NCBI RefSeq assembly: GCF_013426735.1
Contig: NZ_AP023273.1
Span: forward strand, 806,001-870,000
Source of the DNA: Agrobacterium vitis
GTDB lineage: Bacteria > Pseudomonadota > Alphaproteobacteria > Rhizobiales > Rhizobiaceae
Length of the DNA: 64,000 bases
Direction of reading: 5' to 3'
The notes under the pieces are model-generated. The model saw only the letters and a program-made list of their open reading frames with translations, was not told where the DNA came from and searched no databases. The number at the start of each line of letters is the position of its first letter. The first letter of the stretch is position 1. This document shows, piece after piece, positions 26,850-35,548 of this stretch. The translations under genes and the position numbers were made by a program.

Positions 26850-28048
26850 ACTCGTCTCTTGCGGCTCCCTCCTCATTCGCTGTGACAGGCGGCCGGATTT
26901 TTGACGGCACGCGTTTCCATGACGATCAGGCCCTGATTGTCGATCAGGGGCGAATCGCTGATATCGTCTCCAACAATGCCGTGCCTGCTAGCCTTGCCAG
27001 AATCGAGGTAGGGTCGGCTCTGGTCGTGCCTGGCTTTATCGATCTGCAAGTCAATGGCGGCGGCGGTGTGTTGCTGAACAACCAGCCGGATCTTGATGGT
27101 ATCCGGACGATTTGCGCCGCCCATGCAAGGTTTGGCACCACAGCGCTATTACCGACATTGATTACTGACCATCCTGCCCTGCGCGATCAGGTTTTGAGCC
27201 TTGGCAGCCAAGCCCTTGCCGAGCGGATACCAGGCTATCTGGGGCTTCACCTGGAAGGTCCACATCTATCGCTGGCGCGCAAGGGTACCCATGATCCCGC
27301 CCTGATCAGGCCCATGAACGACGATGATCTGGCAAAGCTTATTGCCGCCGCCGGCACATTTGGCACTGCACTGATCACCATAGCGCCGGAAAGCGTTACC
27401 CCGCAGCAGGTGAAAACCCTGCGAGCAGCGGGTTATCACATCAGCCTGGGCCACACGGATGCGAGTTGCGCGCAGATTGGCGCCTATGTCGAGGCCGGCG
27501 CGACGCTCGTCACTCATTTATTCAATGCCATGAGCCAGATGGGCAATCGCGAACCGGGCCTTGTCGGAGCAGCCCTTGCTTCAGACACACTGTTCTGCGG
27601 GATTATCGCTGACGGTTTCCATGTCGATCCGGTCTCGATGGGCATTGCCCTTCGCGCCAAACGCGGGTCTGGCCGGATTTTCCTGGTCACCGACGCCATG
27701 TCGAGCATCGGCACCGATGAAACCGGCTTCATGCTGAATGGTCGCCCGGTCTACCGCCAGGGCGGACGGTTGACTTTAGCCGATGGAACCCTGGCAGGTG
27801 CCGATATCGATATGCTGTCCTGCATTCGGTTTGTCCATGAAAAGCTCCAAGCATCGCTTGAGGAGGCGTTGAACATGGCGTCGCTTTATCCAGCCCATGC
27901 GATTGGATGCGAGACGAAAGGTCAGCTTGCGCCTGGCAAGGACGCCGACTTCCTGTTGCTCACCCCGCAACTCGATCTGGTTTCCACCTGGATCGCTGGA
28001 ACATGCGTTCATAGCACAGCAACACATTCCGAGGCCCGGCGCGCATGA
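26846..28048 (+). CDS. nagA: N-acetylglucosamine-6-phosphate deacetylase
   Basis: A 400-residue amidohydrolase that removes acetate from GlcNAc-6-P. The metal ligands seen in the family are present: Glu in HLEGPHLS, His in SLGHTDAS and His in VTHLFNAMS; the catalytic Asp lies in LVTDAMSS. The amidohydrolase signature GFIDLQVNGGGG is near residue 60. It overlaps the upstream deaminase gene by four bases and the downstream kinase gene by four bases, so the three steps from GlcNAc to fructose-6-P are encoded as one block. Confidence 0.93.
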   Translation: MNSSLAAPSSFAVTGGRIFDGTRFHDDQALIVDQGRIADIVSNNAVPASLARIEVGSALVVPGFIDLQVNGGGGVLLNNQPDLDGIRTICAAHARFGTTALLPTLITDHPALRDQVLSLGSQALAERIPGYLGLHLEGPHLSLARKGTHDPALIRPMNDDDLAKLIAAAGTFGTALITIAPESVTPQQVKTLRAAGYHISLGHTDASCAQIGAYVEAGATLVTHLFNAMSQMGNREPGLVGAALASDTLFCGIIADGFHVDPVSMGIALRAKRGSGRIFLVTDAMSSIGTDETGFMLNGRPVYRQGGRLTLADGTLAGADIDMLSCIRFVHEKLQASLEEALNMASLYPAHAIGCETKGQLAPGKDADFLLLTPQLDLVSTWIAGTCVHSTATHSEARRA

Positions 28049-28953
28049 TCGTCTGTTTCGATATTGGCGGAACCGCCATCAAGGGCGCAATTGCCTATTC
28101 GCCTGAGGATATTCGTCCCTTTCCACGCCAGCCAACGCCGGGACAGGATTTCGATGCATTTGTCAGCGTCATCAGGTCCATCATTGCCGAGGCGGGAGAG
28201 ATACCAAGCTGCGTGGCAATTTCCATCTGCGGCATTATAGATGTGGATACCAGCCGCGCTGTTGTCGCCAATATACCCTGCATCCATGGCCGTTTGCTGC
28301 AACACGATCTGGAAGAGGCCTTGGGCCTGCCTGTGCTGATTGCCAATGATGCCGATTGTTTCGCAATCGCTGAGGCCGGATTGGGCGCGGGACGCGGCCA
28401 CCGCGTGGTGTTCGGCGTCATTCTCGGCACCGGCGTCGGCGGCGGACTGGTAGTCGATGGCAAACTGATCAATAGCGACGGCGGCTTTGCCGGAGAATGG
28501 GGCCATGGACCAATTGCCGCAACCGAGGTCGGCGAACCGCCCGTCACCATCCCTCGGCTTCCGTGCGGCTGCGGTCAGAAAGGTTGTATCGACACAATCT
28601 GCAGCGCGCGCGGCATGGAAAAGCTCCATACGCACCTGACCGGCGAAAACCGAACGAGTGAGGATATCGTCAAGGATTGGGAAACCGGCGAACCAAAGGC
28701 AAGCCAAACCATCGCGGCATTTGTCGAATTACTTTCCAGTCCGTTGGCTCTGGTCGTCAATACGACGGGGGCGAGCATACTGCCGGTCGGCGGCGGCCTG
28801 TCCAATGCGACAAAGCTCGTTGACGCCATCGATTTAGCCGTCAGAACCAAGATCTTGCGACGGTTCAACCATCCTATTGTGGTTCCAGCGCAATGCCGAC
28901 TGGAGCCGGGCCTGATCGGTGCAGCCTTGCTCGGGCTTGCAAGGCCAAATTAA
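28045..28953 (+). CDS. nagK: ROK-family N-acetylhexosamine kinase
   Basis: A 302-residue ROK sugar kinase. The phosphate loop is DIGGTAIKGA at residues 5-14, the catalytic Asp is in IANDADCFA, GEWGHGP carries a zinc His and the ROK zinc cluster is CGCGQKGC. Presence of the zinc cluster and the gene context (overlapping nagA) indicate a GlcNAc kinase that makes GlcNAc-6-P in the cytoplasm. This fits an ABC importer, which delivers an unphosphorylated sugar, in contrast to PTS-based nag systems. Confidence 0.88.
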   Translation: MIVCFDIGGTAIKGAIAYSPEDIRPFPRQPTPGQDFDAFVSVIRSIIAEAGEIPSCVAISICGIIDVDTSRAVVANIPCIHGRLLQHDLEEALGLPVLIANDADCFAIAEAGLGAGRGHRVVFGVILGTGVGGGLVVDGKLINSDGGFAGEWGHGPIAATEVGEPPVTIPRLPCGCGQKGCIDTICSARGMEKLHTHLTGENRTSEDIVKDWETGEPKASQTIAAFVELLSSPLALVVNTTGASILPVGGGLSNATKLVDAIDLAVRTKILRRFNHPIVVPAQCRLEPGLIGAALLGLARPN

Positions 28954-28982
28954 AGGCCTGCCGTCAATTTCCGCTTTTCTTG

Positions 28983-29174
28983 TCAAATCCCGACGATCAT
29001 AGCCCCGACAAACAGGAAGGCGGCTGCGCAAACAATAAAGGGAATGGCACGGCCGACCTTTTCACGCAGGCCAATCGAATGGTCCGTGACAGACTGGGTG
29101 GCAGATTGAGTGGCTCCGGCACTGGCCAATATAGGCGAGACGGCATCAAGCATCAGACGTTCAACAATACTCAT
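28983..29174 (-). CDS. Small membrane protein, 63 residues
   Basis: Short protein starting MSIVERLMLDAVSPILASAG and ending in one hydrophobic segment (about residues 44-63). The ATG at 29174 has a perfect AAGGAGG eight bases upstream, which strongly supports translation. I do not recognise a family. It follows another small gene on the same strand after 26 bases, so the two may form a transcript. Confidence 0.5.
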   Translation of the reverse strand: MSIVERLMLDAVSPILASAGATQSATQSVTDHSIGLREKVGRAIPFIVCAAAFLFVGAMIVGI

Positions 29175-29200
29175 CACAGCCTCCTTCACAAACGTGCTTT

Positions 29201-29497
29201 TTACAAAATCGGGAAGAAACCACCGAGGAGAATTGCGTGGCAATTCTTCCGTTCTTCCCGGAGCTTTTCCTCCTGCTCGGCATCTCGATCCTTGCCGGGC
29301 TGATCGTTAGCTGGGTTGTCGTTCCAGAACCTCGAAAACAACGATGATTTCTTGACCTTCCGGGTCATTACCGACTTTGCCACAACAGGCTTCTGTGTAT
29401 GGCCCTCACCGCAAGATTTGCTGTTTTCAACCAGATCGTGGGGAACCCGTGTCAACCCAAACAGGTCGTAAGAAAACATATTTACAGCTATCGGCAT
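29201..29497 (-). CDS. Hypothetical protein, 98 residues
   Basis: A reading frame starting MPIAVNMFSYDLFGLTR with AAAAGGGG before the ATG. The middle and C-terminal parts are basic and then Glu/Lys-rich (about 70-85), with no membrane segment. No family is recognised. It is supported mainly by the ribosome site and by its position directly upstream of a small gene on the same strand. Confidence 0.35.
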   Translation of the reverse strand: MPIAVNMFSYDLFGLTRVPHDLVENSKSCGEGHTQKPVVAKSVMTRKVKKSSLFSRFWNDNPANDQPGKDRDAEQEEKLREERKNCHAILLGGFFPIL

Positions 29498-29829
29498 CGT
29501 CACCCCTTTTGAAAATTGCAGGATATTTGTCCCGTTTATTTTCACTCCAACGCTGTGCAATGGTGACAGTGGCAAGCGTTTCCGTCAATATAGTCTATAA
29601 AATTACTATTCTACTTTTGCAGACAAATGGAGAAATTTTGTTTTCAAAACATCGAAAAGCCTAAAAGACGCTGTCCACATCGGCGCACCCGCATCTTAGC
29701 CGATCATTCACTCCGAATTCACAGCCCCCAATCACAATTTACAGATTCTGCATGCACGTAATTAACCGACGCGATGTATTTCATGTAAATCTAATTTTGA
29801 ATTTCGAAATACCATAAAGTGAGATTCCC
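29498..29829. other. AT-rich intergenic region
   Basis: No convincing gene is seen in these 332 bases. The region holds the promoters of the small minus-strand genes and of the TetR gene. A ten-base palindrome, ATTTCGAAAT (29801-29810), 20 bases before the TetR start is a possible autoregulatory operator. Confidence 0.5.
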
Positions 29830-30552
29830 ATGACAGGCCAGCGGCTGGAACAGACTTTCGAGGAAGTGCCTGATCCTGAAGCGGAAAGCCCAGCACCCGC
29901 GCAATGCCGTCAGGGGCGTATGATCCGCCATCCCGATGCGACCCGAGCAATCATTCTGGATGCGGCGATTCAAGAGTTTGCCGCAAAGGGTTTTGCAGGC
30001 GCCCGAGTCGACGCCATCGCGTTGCGTTCGAAAACCAACAAACGAATGCTCTACCATTTCTTTGGAGACAAGGAGGGCCTTTACGTCGCGGTTCTCGAGG
30101 TGATTTTCTCCAATGTCACCGCGGCTGGAAAAAGCCTTCACCTGTCGCGACGTCAACCGCTTGATGGCATACGCGAACTGGCTTTACACACCTGGACCTA
30201 TTTTCTGACCCACCCGGAATTCGTCAGTCTGCTGGCCACCGAAAACATTCTGAGGGCTGAATATTCGAGCCGATCAAAGACCATTCCCTCGACCCATGGT
30301 CCATTGCTCGCGGAAATCGAAAAGCTTTTGCAGCGAGGGATTGAGCAAGGTGTGTTTCGTGCCGATGTCAATCCGGTGACGGTCTACATGACGATTGCTG
30401 GCTTAAGCTTCTTCTACATCAATAATCGCTACACGCTGGCGCTCAATCTTAACCCGGACGTCTGGCAACCGACCGCCATCGACGCCTGGGGCGAACATAT
30501 TGTGACGGTCACACTGGCTTTCCTTGCACCGGCAACCATACCCGGCACCTGA
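29830..30552 (+). CDS. TetR/AcrR-family regulator
   Basis: A 240-residue regulator with a proline- and glutamate-rich leader of about 30 residues, then the TetR DNA-binding domain (about 37-83: IILDAAIQEFAAKGF ... RMLYHFFGDKEGLY) and a helical effector domain with a C-terminal part of the RutR/YcdC-like type. It is convergent with dctD (27 bases apart). No neighbour gives a firm clue to its target or ligand. Confidence 0.83.
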   Translation: MTGQRLEQTFEEVPDPEAESPAPAQCRQGRMIRHPDATRAIILDAAIQEFAAKGFAGARVDAIALRSKTNKRMLYHFFGDKEGLYVAVLEVIFSNVTAAGKSLHLSRRQPLDGIRELALHTWTYFLTHPEFVSLLATENILRAEYSSRSKTIPSTHGPLLAEIEKLLQRGIEQGVFRADVNPVTVYMTIAGLSFFYINNRYTLALNLNPDVWQPTAIDAWGEHIVTVTLAFLAPATIPGT

Positions 30553-30578
30553 CTGTTCCTCATCACATTGTTGATTGC

Positions 30579-31955
30579 TCAGCCTTCTTCCCCACCCGCA
30601 AATGCCTTGCGGACAATGCCATGACGCTGAAGTTTGTCGTAAAAGGTCTTGCGGGGAATTTTCAGAGCCTCGATGGTCTTGCGTACATCACCCTCATAGT
30701 GGCTAAGGGTCTCACGCATGATATCCGCCTCATAGCGATCAAGCCGTTCCGGCAAGGATAAACCAGGCCGATCGGCGGCAACCACACTCCCGCCGCCCGA
30801 ATCCATATCTTCCAACCCAAGAACGAAGCGTTCGGCAAAATGCGTTAATTCTCGCACATTGCCTGGCCAGTCATGATCTCGCAAATAACGCTCAACACCG
30901 GCTGACACCGGCGGAGGCTCACGCCGGAACCGGCTAGCGGCCCGCTCGATGAAATGGGCAAACAACAGTGGCACGTCATCACGGCGTTCGCGCAACGGCG
31001 GGATGGTCAATGTCACCACATTCAGCCGGTAATAAAGGTCCTCACGGAATTCACCGCGCTGGGCAGGATCACTGAGATCAACTTTGGCCGCAGCAACCAC
31101 GCGCAGGTCCACCGGGCGCACGTCGTTGATGCCGAGCGGCGAGACTTCCCGCATTTCCAGCACTCGCAGCATCTGCACCTGGGTCGCCGCGGGCATGCTC
31201 TCGATTTCGTCGAGAAACAATGTGCCGCCGCTTGCATGTTCGATCCGACCGATCCGCTTTTTCTGCGCACCGGTAAAGGCGCCGGCCTCGTGGCCAAACA
31301 ACTCGCTTTCGATCATGCTTTCCGGCAGGGTTCCGCAATTCAAGGCAACAAAATTGCCCTTGGCGCGTCGGCTCCAGCTGTGTAGCAGGCTCGCCACCAC
31401 TTCCTTGCCGCTGCCGGTTTCGCCTGTCACCAGCACATCGACGTCGGTATCGGCGATCTGGCGCAAAGTGCGCCGTAGCCGTTCCATGGCAGGGGTCTGG
31501 CCAATCAGCGGCAATCCATCCTGGGCCGCATCGGCCACCTGTCGCAGCTTGCGATTTTCCAGCACGAGCCGTCGCATTTCCGCGGCGCGATGAACACTCT
31601 GTTGGAGCCTGTCGGTGGCAAAGGGCTTCGTGATGAAATCATAAGCGCCGTCCTTGATCGCCTGTACCGCCATGGCGATATCGCCATGGCCGGTGACCAG
31701 AATGACCGGCAATTCCGGATCCAGTGCCTTGACCCTGCTGAACAATTCCAAGCCGTCGATATCAGGCATTCGAATATCGGAAACGACAACGCCGCGAAAA
31801 TCATTGGAAATCCGACGCAGCGCATCCAGCGGCGCTGAAAACGCCTGAACGGAAAATCCCGCCAGCTCAAGGGTCTGCCCCGTGGCCGCCAGTAGATCTC
31901 GATCATTATCAATCAGGATGACATTATTGGTCGCCGTCGCTTGCGATGACGTCAT
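30579..31955 (-). CDS. dctD: C4-dicarboxylate response regulator DctD
   Basis: A 458-residue NtrC-family activator of sigma-54 promoters. The receiver domain has its acceptor Asp in [11 protein letters not shown]. The AAA+ domain follows with Walker A GETGSGKE, the sigma-54 contact loop GAFTGA and the R finger region [12 protein letters not shown] Fis-type helix-turn-helix ends the protein ([14 protein letters not shown]). The ATG at 31955 overlaps the dctB stop by four bases; an upstream start would add 12 residues. With DctB it activates dctA in response to succinate, fumarate or malate. Confidence 0.93.
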   Translation of the reverse strand: MTSSQATATNNVILIDNDRDLLAATGQTLELAGFSVQAFSAPLDALRRISNDFRGVVVSDIRMPDIDGLELFSRVKALDPELPVILVTGHGDIAMAVQAIKDGAYDFITKPFATDRLQQSVHRAAEMRRLVLENRKLRQVADAAQDGLPLIGQTPAMERLRRTLRQIADTDVDVLVTGETGSGKEVVASLLHSWSRRAKGNFVALNCGTLPESMIESELFGHEAGAFTGAQKKRIGRIEHASGGTLFLDEIESMPAATQVQMLRVLEMREVSPLGINDVRPVDLRVVAAAKVDLSDPAQRGEFREDLYYRLNVVTLTIPPLRERRDDVPLLFAHFIERAASRFRREPPPVSAGVERYLRDHDWPGNVRELTHFAERFVLGLEDMDSGGGSVVAADRPGLSLPERLDRYEADIMRETLSHYEGDVRKTIEALKIPRKTFYDKLQRHGIVRKAFAGGEEG

Positions 31956-33826
31956 GATATATCCGCTTTCAAAAGATGGATGGTAAAGCATGTACCGGAT
32001 GGCGTGCTTTCGACACCAATCCGGCCGCCATAGTCACTGATAATGTCACGGGAAATCACCAGGCCGAGACCAAGACCTTTTTCCTTTGAGGTGGTGAAGG
32101 GGGTAAAAAGCAGACGCCTGATATCCTCTGGAATGCCCGGGCCGTTGTCCTCAATGGTCACCACGACATGTTGCTCCGTCTCTTGAACCGAGACCTCGAC
32201 CCGGCCATCGCTGCGCTGCTCCAATGCTTCGAGCGCATTCTGCAGAAGATTGATCAGGACCTGCTCCAGGCGAACCCTGTTGCCCTTCACCGTCAGATCC
32301 GGCGCCACATCGGGAAGGGAAAGCGCCTCCAGCCGCCCGGCAAAACGGCTGCGCAGCAGCATGACCGCGCCCTCGATCGCCGCTCCAAGCGGCACTGGTT
32401 CCGGCGCGGTCCGCCCCTTGCGCGCAAAAGCCTTCAATTCATCGGTGATCGTACCGATCCGCTCCGTCAGCGAGGCAATGGCGCCAAGATTGCTGTTTGC
32501 CTGCTCCGGCTGGGCACGCTCCAGAAACACCCTGGCATTTTCAGCATAGGCCCTGATCGTTGCGACAGGCTGGTTGATTTCATGGGCAACGCCCGCCGCC
32601 ACCTGCCCCAGGATAGCCAGCCGGTTGGCCTGGACCAATTCCTGCTGGACACCTTGCAGCCGCTGTTCGGTAGTCTTGTGGCCGGCGATCTCCAATTCCA
32701 GCCGGTCTCGAGCCTGTGAAAGGTCGTGGGTTCGTTCATCCACCCGCCGCTCCAGCTCCAGCTGGTCAGCCTCCACCCGCGCCAGACGGATAACCGTTGC
32801 CTGTCGCCGCCAAAGCACCAGCGAGACGACGAGGAAAAATGGCGCCAACAGGGCCAAGGTCAACAGTCGCCATTCCCGCGTCGAGGCTGCGATTGCCGGT
32901 TCAGTCGGGACGAGATAATTGAGATGCCAGTTGGTGGTCGGCACGGCAACCGATAGATCAAGATAGTCAGCGGGTATGGCACCGGGAAAAATCGTACGCA
33001 CCAGAAGCTCATCCGGTATAGCACTCCCTGGTACCTGCTGGGCGCGATTGATCGGCAAGGCCTGCAAAGGCGCATCGCCGAACTGCAAACTGTTGCGTAT
33101 TTGGGTCAATTCCTCTGGCTGCAACATCGACAATGTCATGAAGCGCCAAGACGGAAGACTTGAAATTAGCACTACCCCATTCCCGTCGGTGACAAAAGCC
33201 GCTCGGCCCTCCTCTCGCCAATCGCTTTCCAATTGCGCGAACTCTGCCTTCACGACCACAACACCCAAAGGGGCATTAACCGGACCGACACGCCTTGAAA
33301 TATAGAGGCCTGGACGCTTGCTAATGTTACCGAGCGCGAAATGTTCGGCGGCACCGACCGCCATGGATCGACGAAAATAGTCCCGAAAAGAATAATCGAC
33401 ACCAACAAAGCTCACCGGCTCGCGCCAATTGCTGGAGGCAATGGCATGTCCTGTCGCGTCCGTGACGTAAAGGACTGAAGCACTCGTACCGGCAACCAAA
33501 CGCTCGAGCTTGTCGTTCAAACGTTCCGTTGCAGCGACTGTGCGCAGGCTCAAGGCATCGACAACCTGCTGATCCTCCGACAAGAGCAGTGGCAACGAGC
33601 GCGGTCGCTCCAACACCGCCCGCAGGAAGGCAACCTTGAGATTGGCACTCGTGCGTGCTTGCTCGGACAAATCTTCCAATGCGGCAGTGCGGGCATAAAG
33701 CCCAGCCAAATAAAGCGCAAGGAGGGTGACAACACAGGCTAGGAACGCCAGCAAAAGCCATGGCCTTCGTGGGCGTCTCACATTGGCAGGGACGGATCTG
33801 GGCTTGTCATGCACGGTCATCATCAT
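31952..33826 (-). CDS. dctB: C4-dicarboxylate sensor kinase DctB
   Basis: A 624-residue membrane kinase. One helix at about residues 20-40 and a second near 315-335 flank a large periplasmic sensor of the double-PAS (dCache) type. The phospho-acceptor His lies in [15 protein letters not shown], followed by ATPase boxes ([25 protein letters not shown]). The start is one of three clustered ATGs (33826, 33823, 33820); no strong ribosome site distinguishes them, and longer frames upstream run through the promoter region of dctA and are unlikely. Confidence 0.92.
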   Translation of the reverse strand: MMMTVHDKPRSVPANVRRPRRPWLLLAFLACVVTLLALYLAGLYARTAALEDLSEQARTSANLKVAFLRAVLERPRSLPLLLSEDQQVVDALSLRTVAATERLNDKLERLVAGTSASVLYVTDATGHAIASSNWREPVSFVGVDYSFRDYFRRSMAVGAAEHFALGNISKRPGLYISRRVGPVNAPLGVVVVKAEFAQLESDWREEGRAAFVTDGNGVVLISSLPSWRFMTLSMLQPEELTQIRNSLQFGDAPLQALPINRAQQVPGSAIPDELLVRTIFPGAIPADYLDLSVAVPTTNWHLNYLVPTEPAIAASTREWRLLTLALLAPFFLVVSLVLWRRQATVIRLARVEADQLELERRVDERTHDLSQARDRLELEIAGHKTTEQRLQGVQQELVQANRLAILGQVAAGVAHEINQPVATIRAYAENARVFLERAQPEQANSNLGAIASLTERIGTITDELKAFARKGRTAPEPVPLGAAIEGAVMLLRSRFAGRLEALSLPDVAPDLTVKGNRVRLEQVLINLLQNALEALEQRSDGRVEVSVQETEQHVVVTIEDNGPGIPEDIRRLLFTPFTTSKEKGLGLGLVISRDIISDYGGRIGVESTPSGTCFTIHLLKADIS

Positions 33827-33831
33827 CAACT

Positions 33832-33851
33832 TTGTGCATTTTTCCGCACAA
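33832..33851. promoter_or_regulatory. Candidate DctD upstream activating site
   Basis: TTGTGC (33832-33837) and GCACAA (33846-33851) form a perfect dyad with eight bases between, about 95-115 bases upstream of the sigma-54 promoter. A second GC-and-A-rich dyad, GCGAAAATTCGC, is at 33867-33878. Paired sites of this general form bind DctD in rhizobia. Confidence 0.55.
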
Positions 33852-33944
33852 CACACAAGGCACTGAGCGAAAATTCGCGCGAAAATCCGCCACGGATCAT
33901 GGCTGAAACGCGGCTTTTCAAAGGCTTGGCACGAAGCTACACTC

Positions 33945-33960
33945 TGGCACGGCGATTGCA
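33945..33960 (+). promoter_or_regulatory. Sigma-54 promoter of dctA
   Basis: TGGCACGGCGATTGCA fits the -24/-12 consensus exactly: GG at 33946-33947 and GC at 33958-33959 are 12 bases apart. It lies about 95 bases before the dctA start codon. Confidence 0.92.
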
Positions 33961-34054
33961 TTGACGAAACCGAACATCGGTGTCGATGTTGACACGTTGC
34001 ATAAGCTCCCGGGAGGCCGATGACATCGGTTGGGAGCACCTACCGGAGGATCCG

Positions 34055-35389
34055 ATGCATATTTCTACCACCACCGCCCCGCAGGGCGGAAAGCTCCCAT
34101 TTTACCGTCATTTGTATTTCCAGGTTATCGTTGCGATTATCGGCGGCATCCTGCTCGGTCATTTTTATCCACAAACTGGCGAAGCCCTCAAACCGCTCGG
34201 TGATGCTTTCATCAAGCTCGTCAAAATGGTCATCGCGCCGGTTATCTTCCTGACCGTGGCCACCGGCATCGCCGGCATGTCCGACCTGAAGAAGGTTGGT
34301 CGCGTCGCCGGCAAGGCGATGATCTACTTCCTGTGCTTCTCCACGCTGGCGCTCGTTGTCGGCATGCTGGTGTCCAACATCCTGCAACCTGGCGCAGGCA
34401 TGCATATCAATCCCGCGACGCTGGATGGCAAGGCTGTTGCCAGCTATGCCCAGCAGGCCCATGATTCGACGATCACCGGCTTCCTGATGAACATCATCCC
34501 CGACACGATTGTCGGCGCTTTTGCCAAGGGCGACATTCTCCAGGTCCTGTTCTTCTCAGTGCTGTTCGGCTTGGCTCTCGCCATGGTCGGCGATCTCGGA
34601 AAGCCGGTCACCAACTTCTTGCAGGCGTTGACCGCGCCGGTCTTCAAGCTGGTCGCCATCCTGATGAAGGCCGCACCAATTGGCGCTTTCGGCGCAATGG
34701 CCTTCACTATCGGTAAATACGGCATTGGCTCGATCGCCAACCTGGCTTTCCTGATCGGGACATTCTACCTGACGTCGCTGTTATTTGTTCTCGTCGTGCT
34801 TGGCGGCGTTGCCCGCTATAACGGCTTCTCCATCCTGGCCCTGATCCGCTACATTAAAGAGGAACTGCTGCTGGTACTGGGAACCTCGTCTTCAGAAGCC
34901 GCCCTTCCCGGCCTGATGGCCAAGATGGAACGGGCAGGCTGCAAGCGCTCGGTTGTCGGCCTGGTCATTCCAACCGGCTATTCCTTCAACCTTGATGGTA
35001 CCAACATCTACATGACCCTGGCGGCCCTGTTCATCGCCCAGGCAACGGATATCCAGCTTTCGCTTGGCGACCAGATTCTTCTGCTGCTGGTGGCCATGCT
35101 CAGCTCCAAGGGTGCTGCAGGCATCACTGGCGCCGGCTTTATCACCTTGGCTGCAACACTGTCCGTTGTCCCTTCGGTCCCGGTCGCCGGCATGGCGCTG
35201 ATCCTCGGTATCGACCGTTTCATGTCGGAATGCCGGGCACTGACCAATTTCATTGGCAATGCCGTCGCAACAGTGGTCGTCGCCCGCTGGGAGAACGAAC
35301 TCGATCAGACACAGTTCCGCGCCGCCATGGCGGGTGAATTGCCGGAAGAAATCGATGTCGTGGCCGAACCGGTTCCAACCGCCGCGTGA
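34055..35389 (+). CDS. dctA: C4-dicarboxylate transporter DctA
   Basis: A 444-residue secondary transporter of the DAACS family that imports succinate, fumarate and malate with protons or sodium. Family features include the serine-rich re-entrant loop [13 protein letters not shown], the following [13 protein letters not shown], and [12 protein letters not shown] in the form [20 protein letters not shown] precedes the ATG at 34055. It is divergent from dctBD with a sigma-54 promoter between, the classical rhizobial arrangement needed for growth on dicarboxylates and, in symbionts, for nitrogen fixation. Confidence 0.95.
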   Translation: MHISTTTAPQGGKLPFYRHLYFQVIVAIIGGILLGHFYPQTGEALKPLGDAFIKLVKMVIAPVIFLTVATGIAGMSDLKKVGRVAGKAMIYFLCFSTLALVVGMLVSNILQPGAGMHINPATLDGKAVASYAQQAHDSTITGFLMNIIPDTIVGAFAKGDILQVLFFSVLFGLALAMVGDLGKPVTNFLQALTAPVFKLVAILMKAAPIGAFGAMAFTIGKYGIGSIANLAFLIGTFYLTSLLFVLVVLGGVARYNGFSILALIRYIKEELLLVLGTSSSEAALPGLMAKMERAGCKRSVVGLVIPTGYSFNLDGTNIYMTLAALFIAQATDIQLSLGDQILLLLVAMLSSKGAAGITGAGFITLAATLSVVPSVPVAGMALILGIDRFMSECRALTNFIGNAVATVVVARWENELDQTQFRAAMAGELPEEIDVVAEPVPTAA

Positions 35390-35401
35390 TAAATTTCTAG
35401 T

Positions 35402-35447
35402 GCATCGGACCGAAAAATGGGAACCGGTTTTCGGATAAATCCGATGC
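35402..35447. repeat. Palindromic intergenic repeat element
   Basis: GCATCGGA (35402-35409) and TCCGATGC (35440-35447) flank a core with GGGAACCGGTTTTCGG. A related TAGAGCAT...ATCCGATGAT tail follows to 35480. Elements of this wording are frequent between rhizobial genes (from memory). Confidence 0.6.
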
Positions 35448-35495
35448 GCAAACAGAAATTTAGAGCATAGATCCGATGATCTAACGCGCAAACAC

Positions 35496-35527
35496 AAAAA
35501 GCCCCTGCAATCCAGCTGGGGCTTTTT
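35496..35527. terminator. Bidirectional terminator between dctA and GH16 gene
   Basis: AAAAAGCCCC pairs with GGGGCTTTTT around a 12-base loop. T-runs on both strands suit termination of dctA and of the convergent glycanase gene. Confidence 0.88.
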
Positions 35528-35548
35528 GTTTGAGGAATGCAGGCCTGA

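Noticed and set aside
33926..33932. A second sigma-54 promoter before dctA (TTGGCAC)
   Set aside because: The -12 element is missing (CTACA in place of TTGC), so only the site at 33945 is credible.
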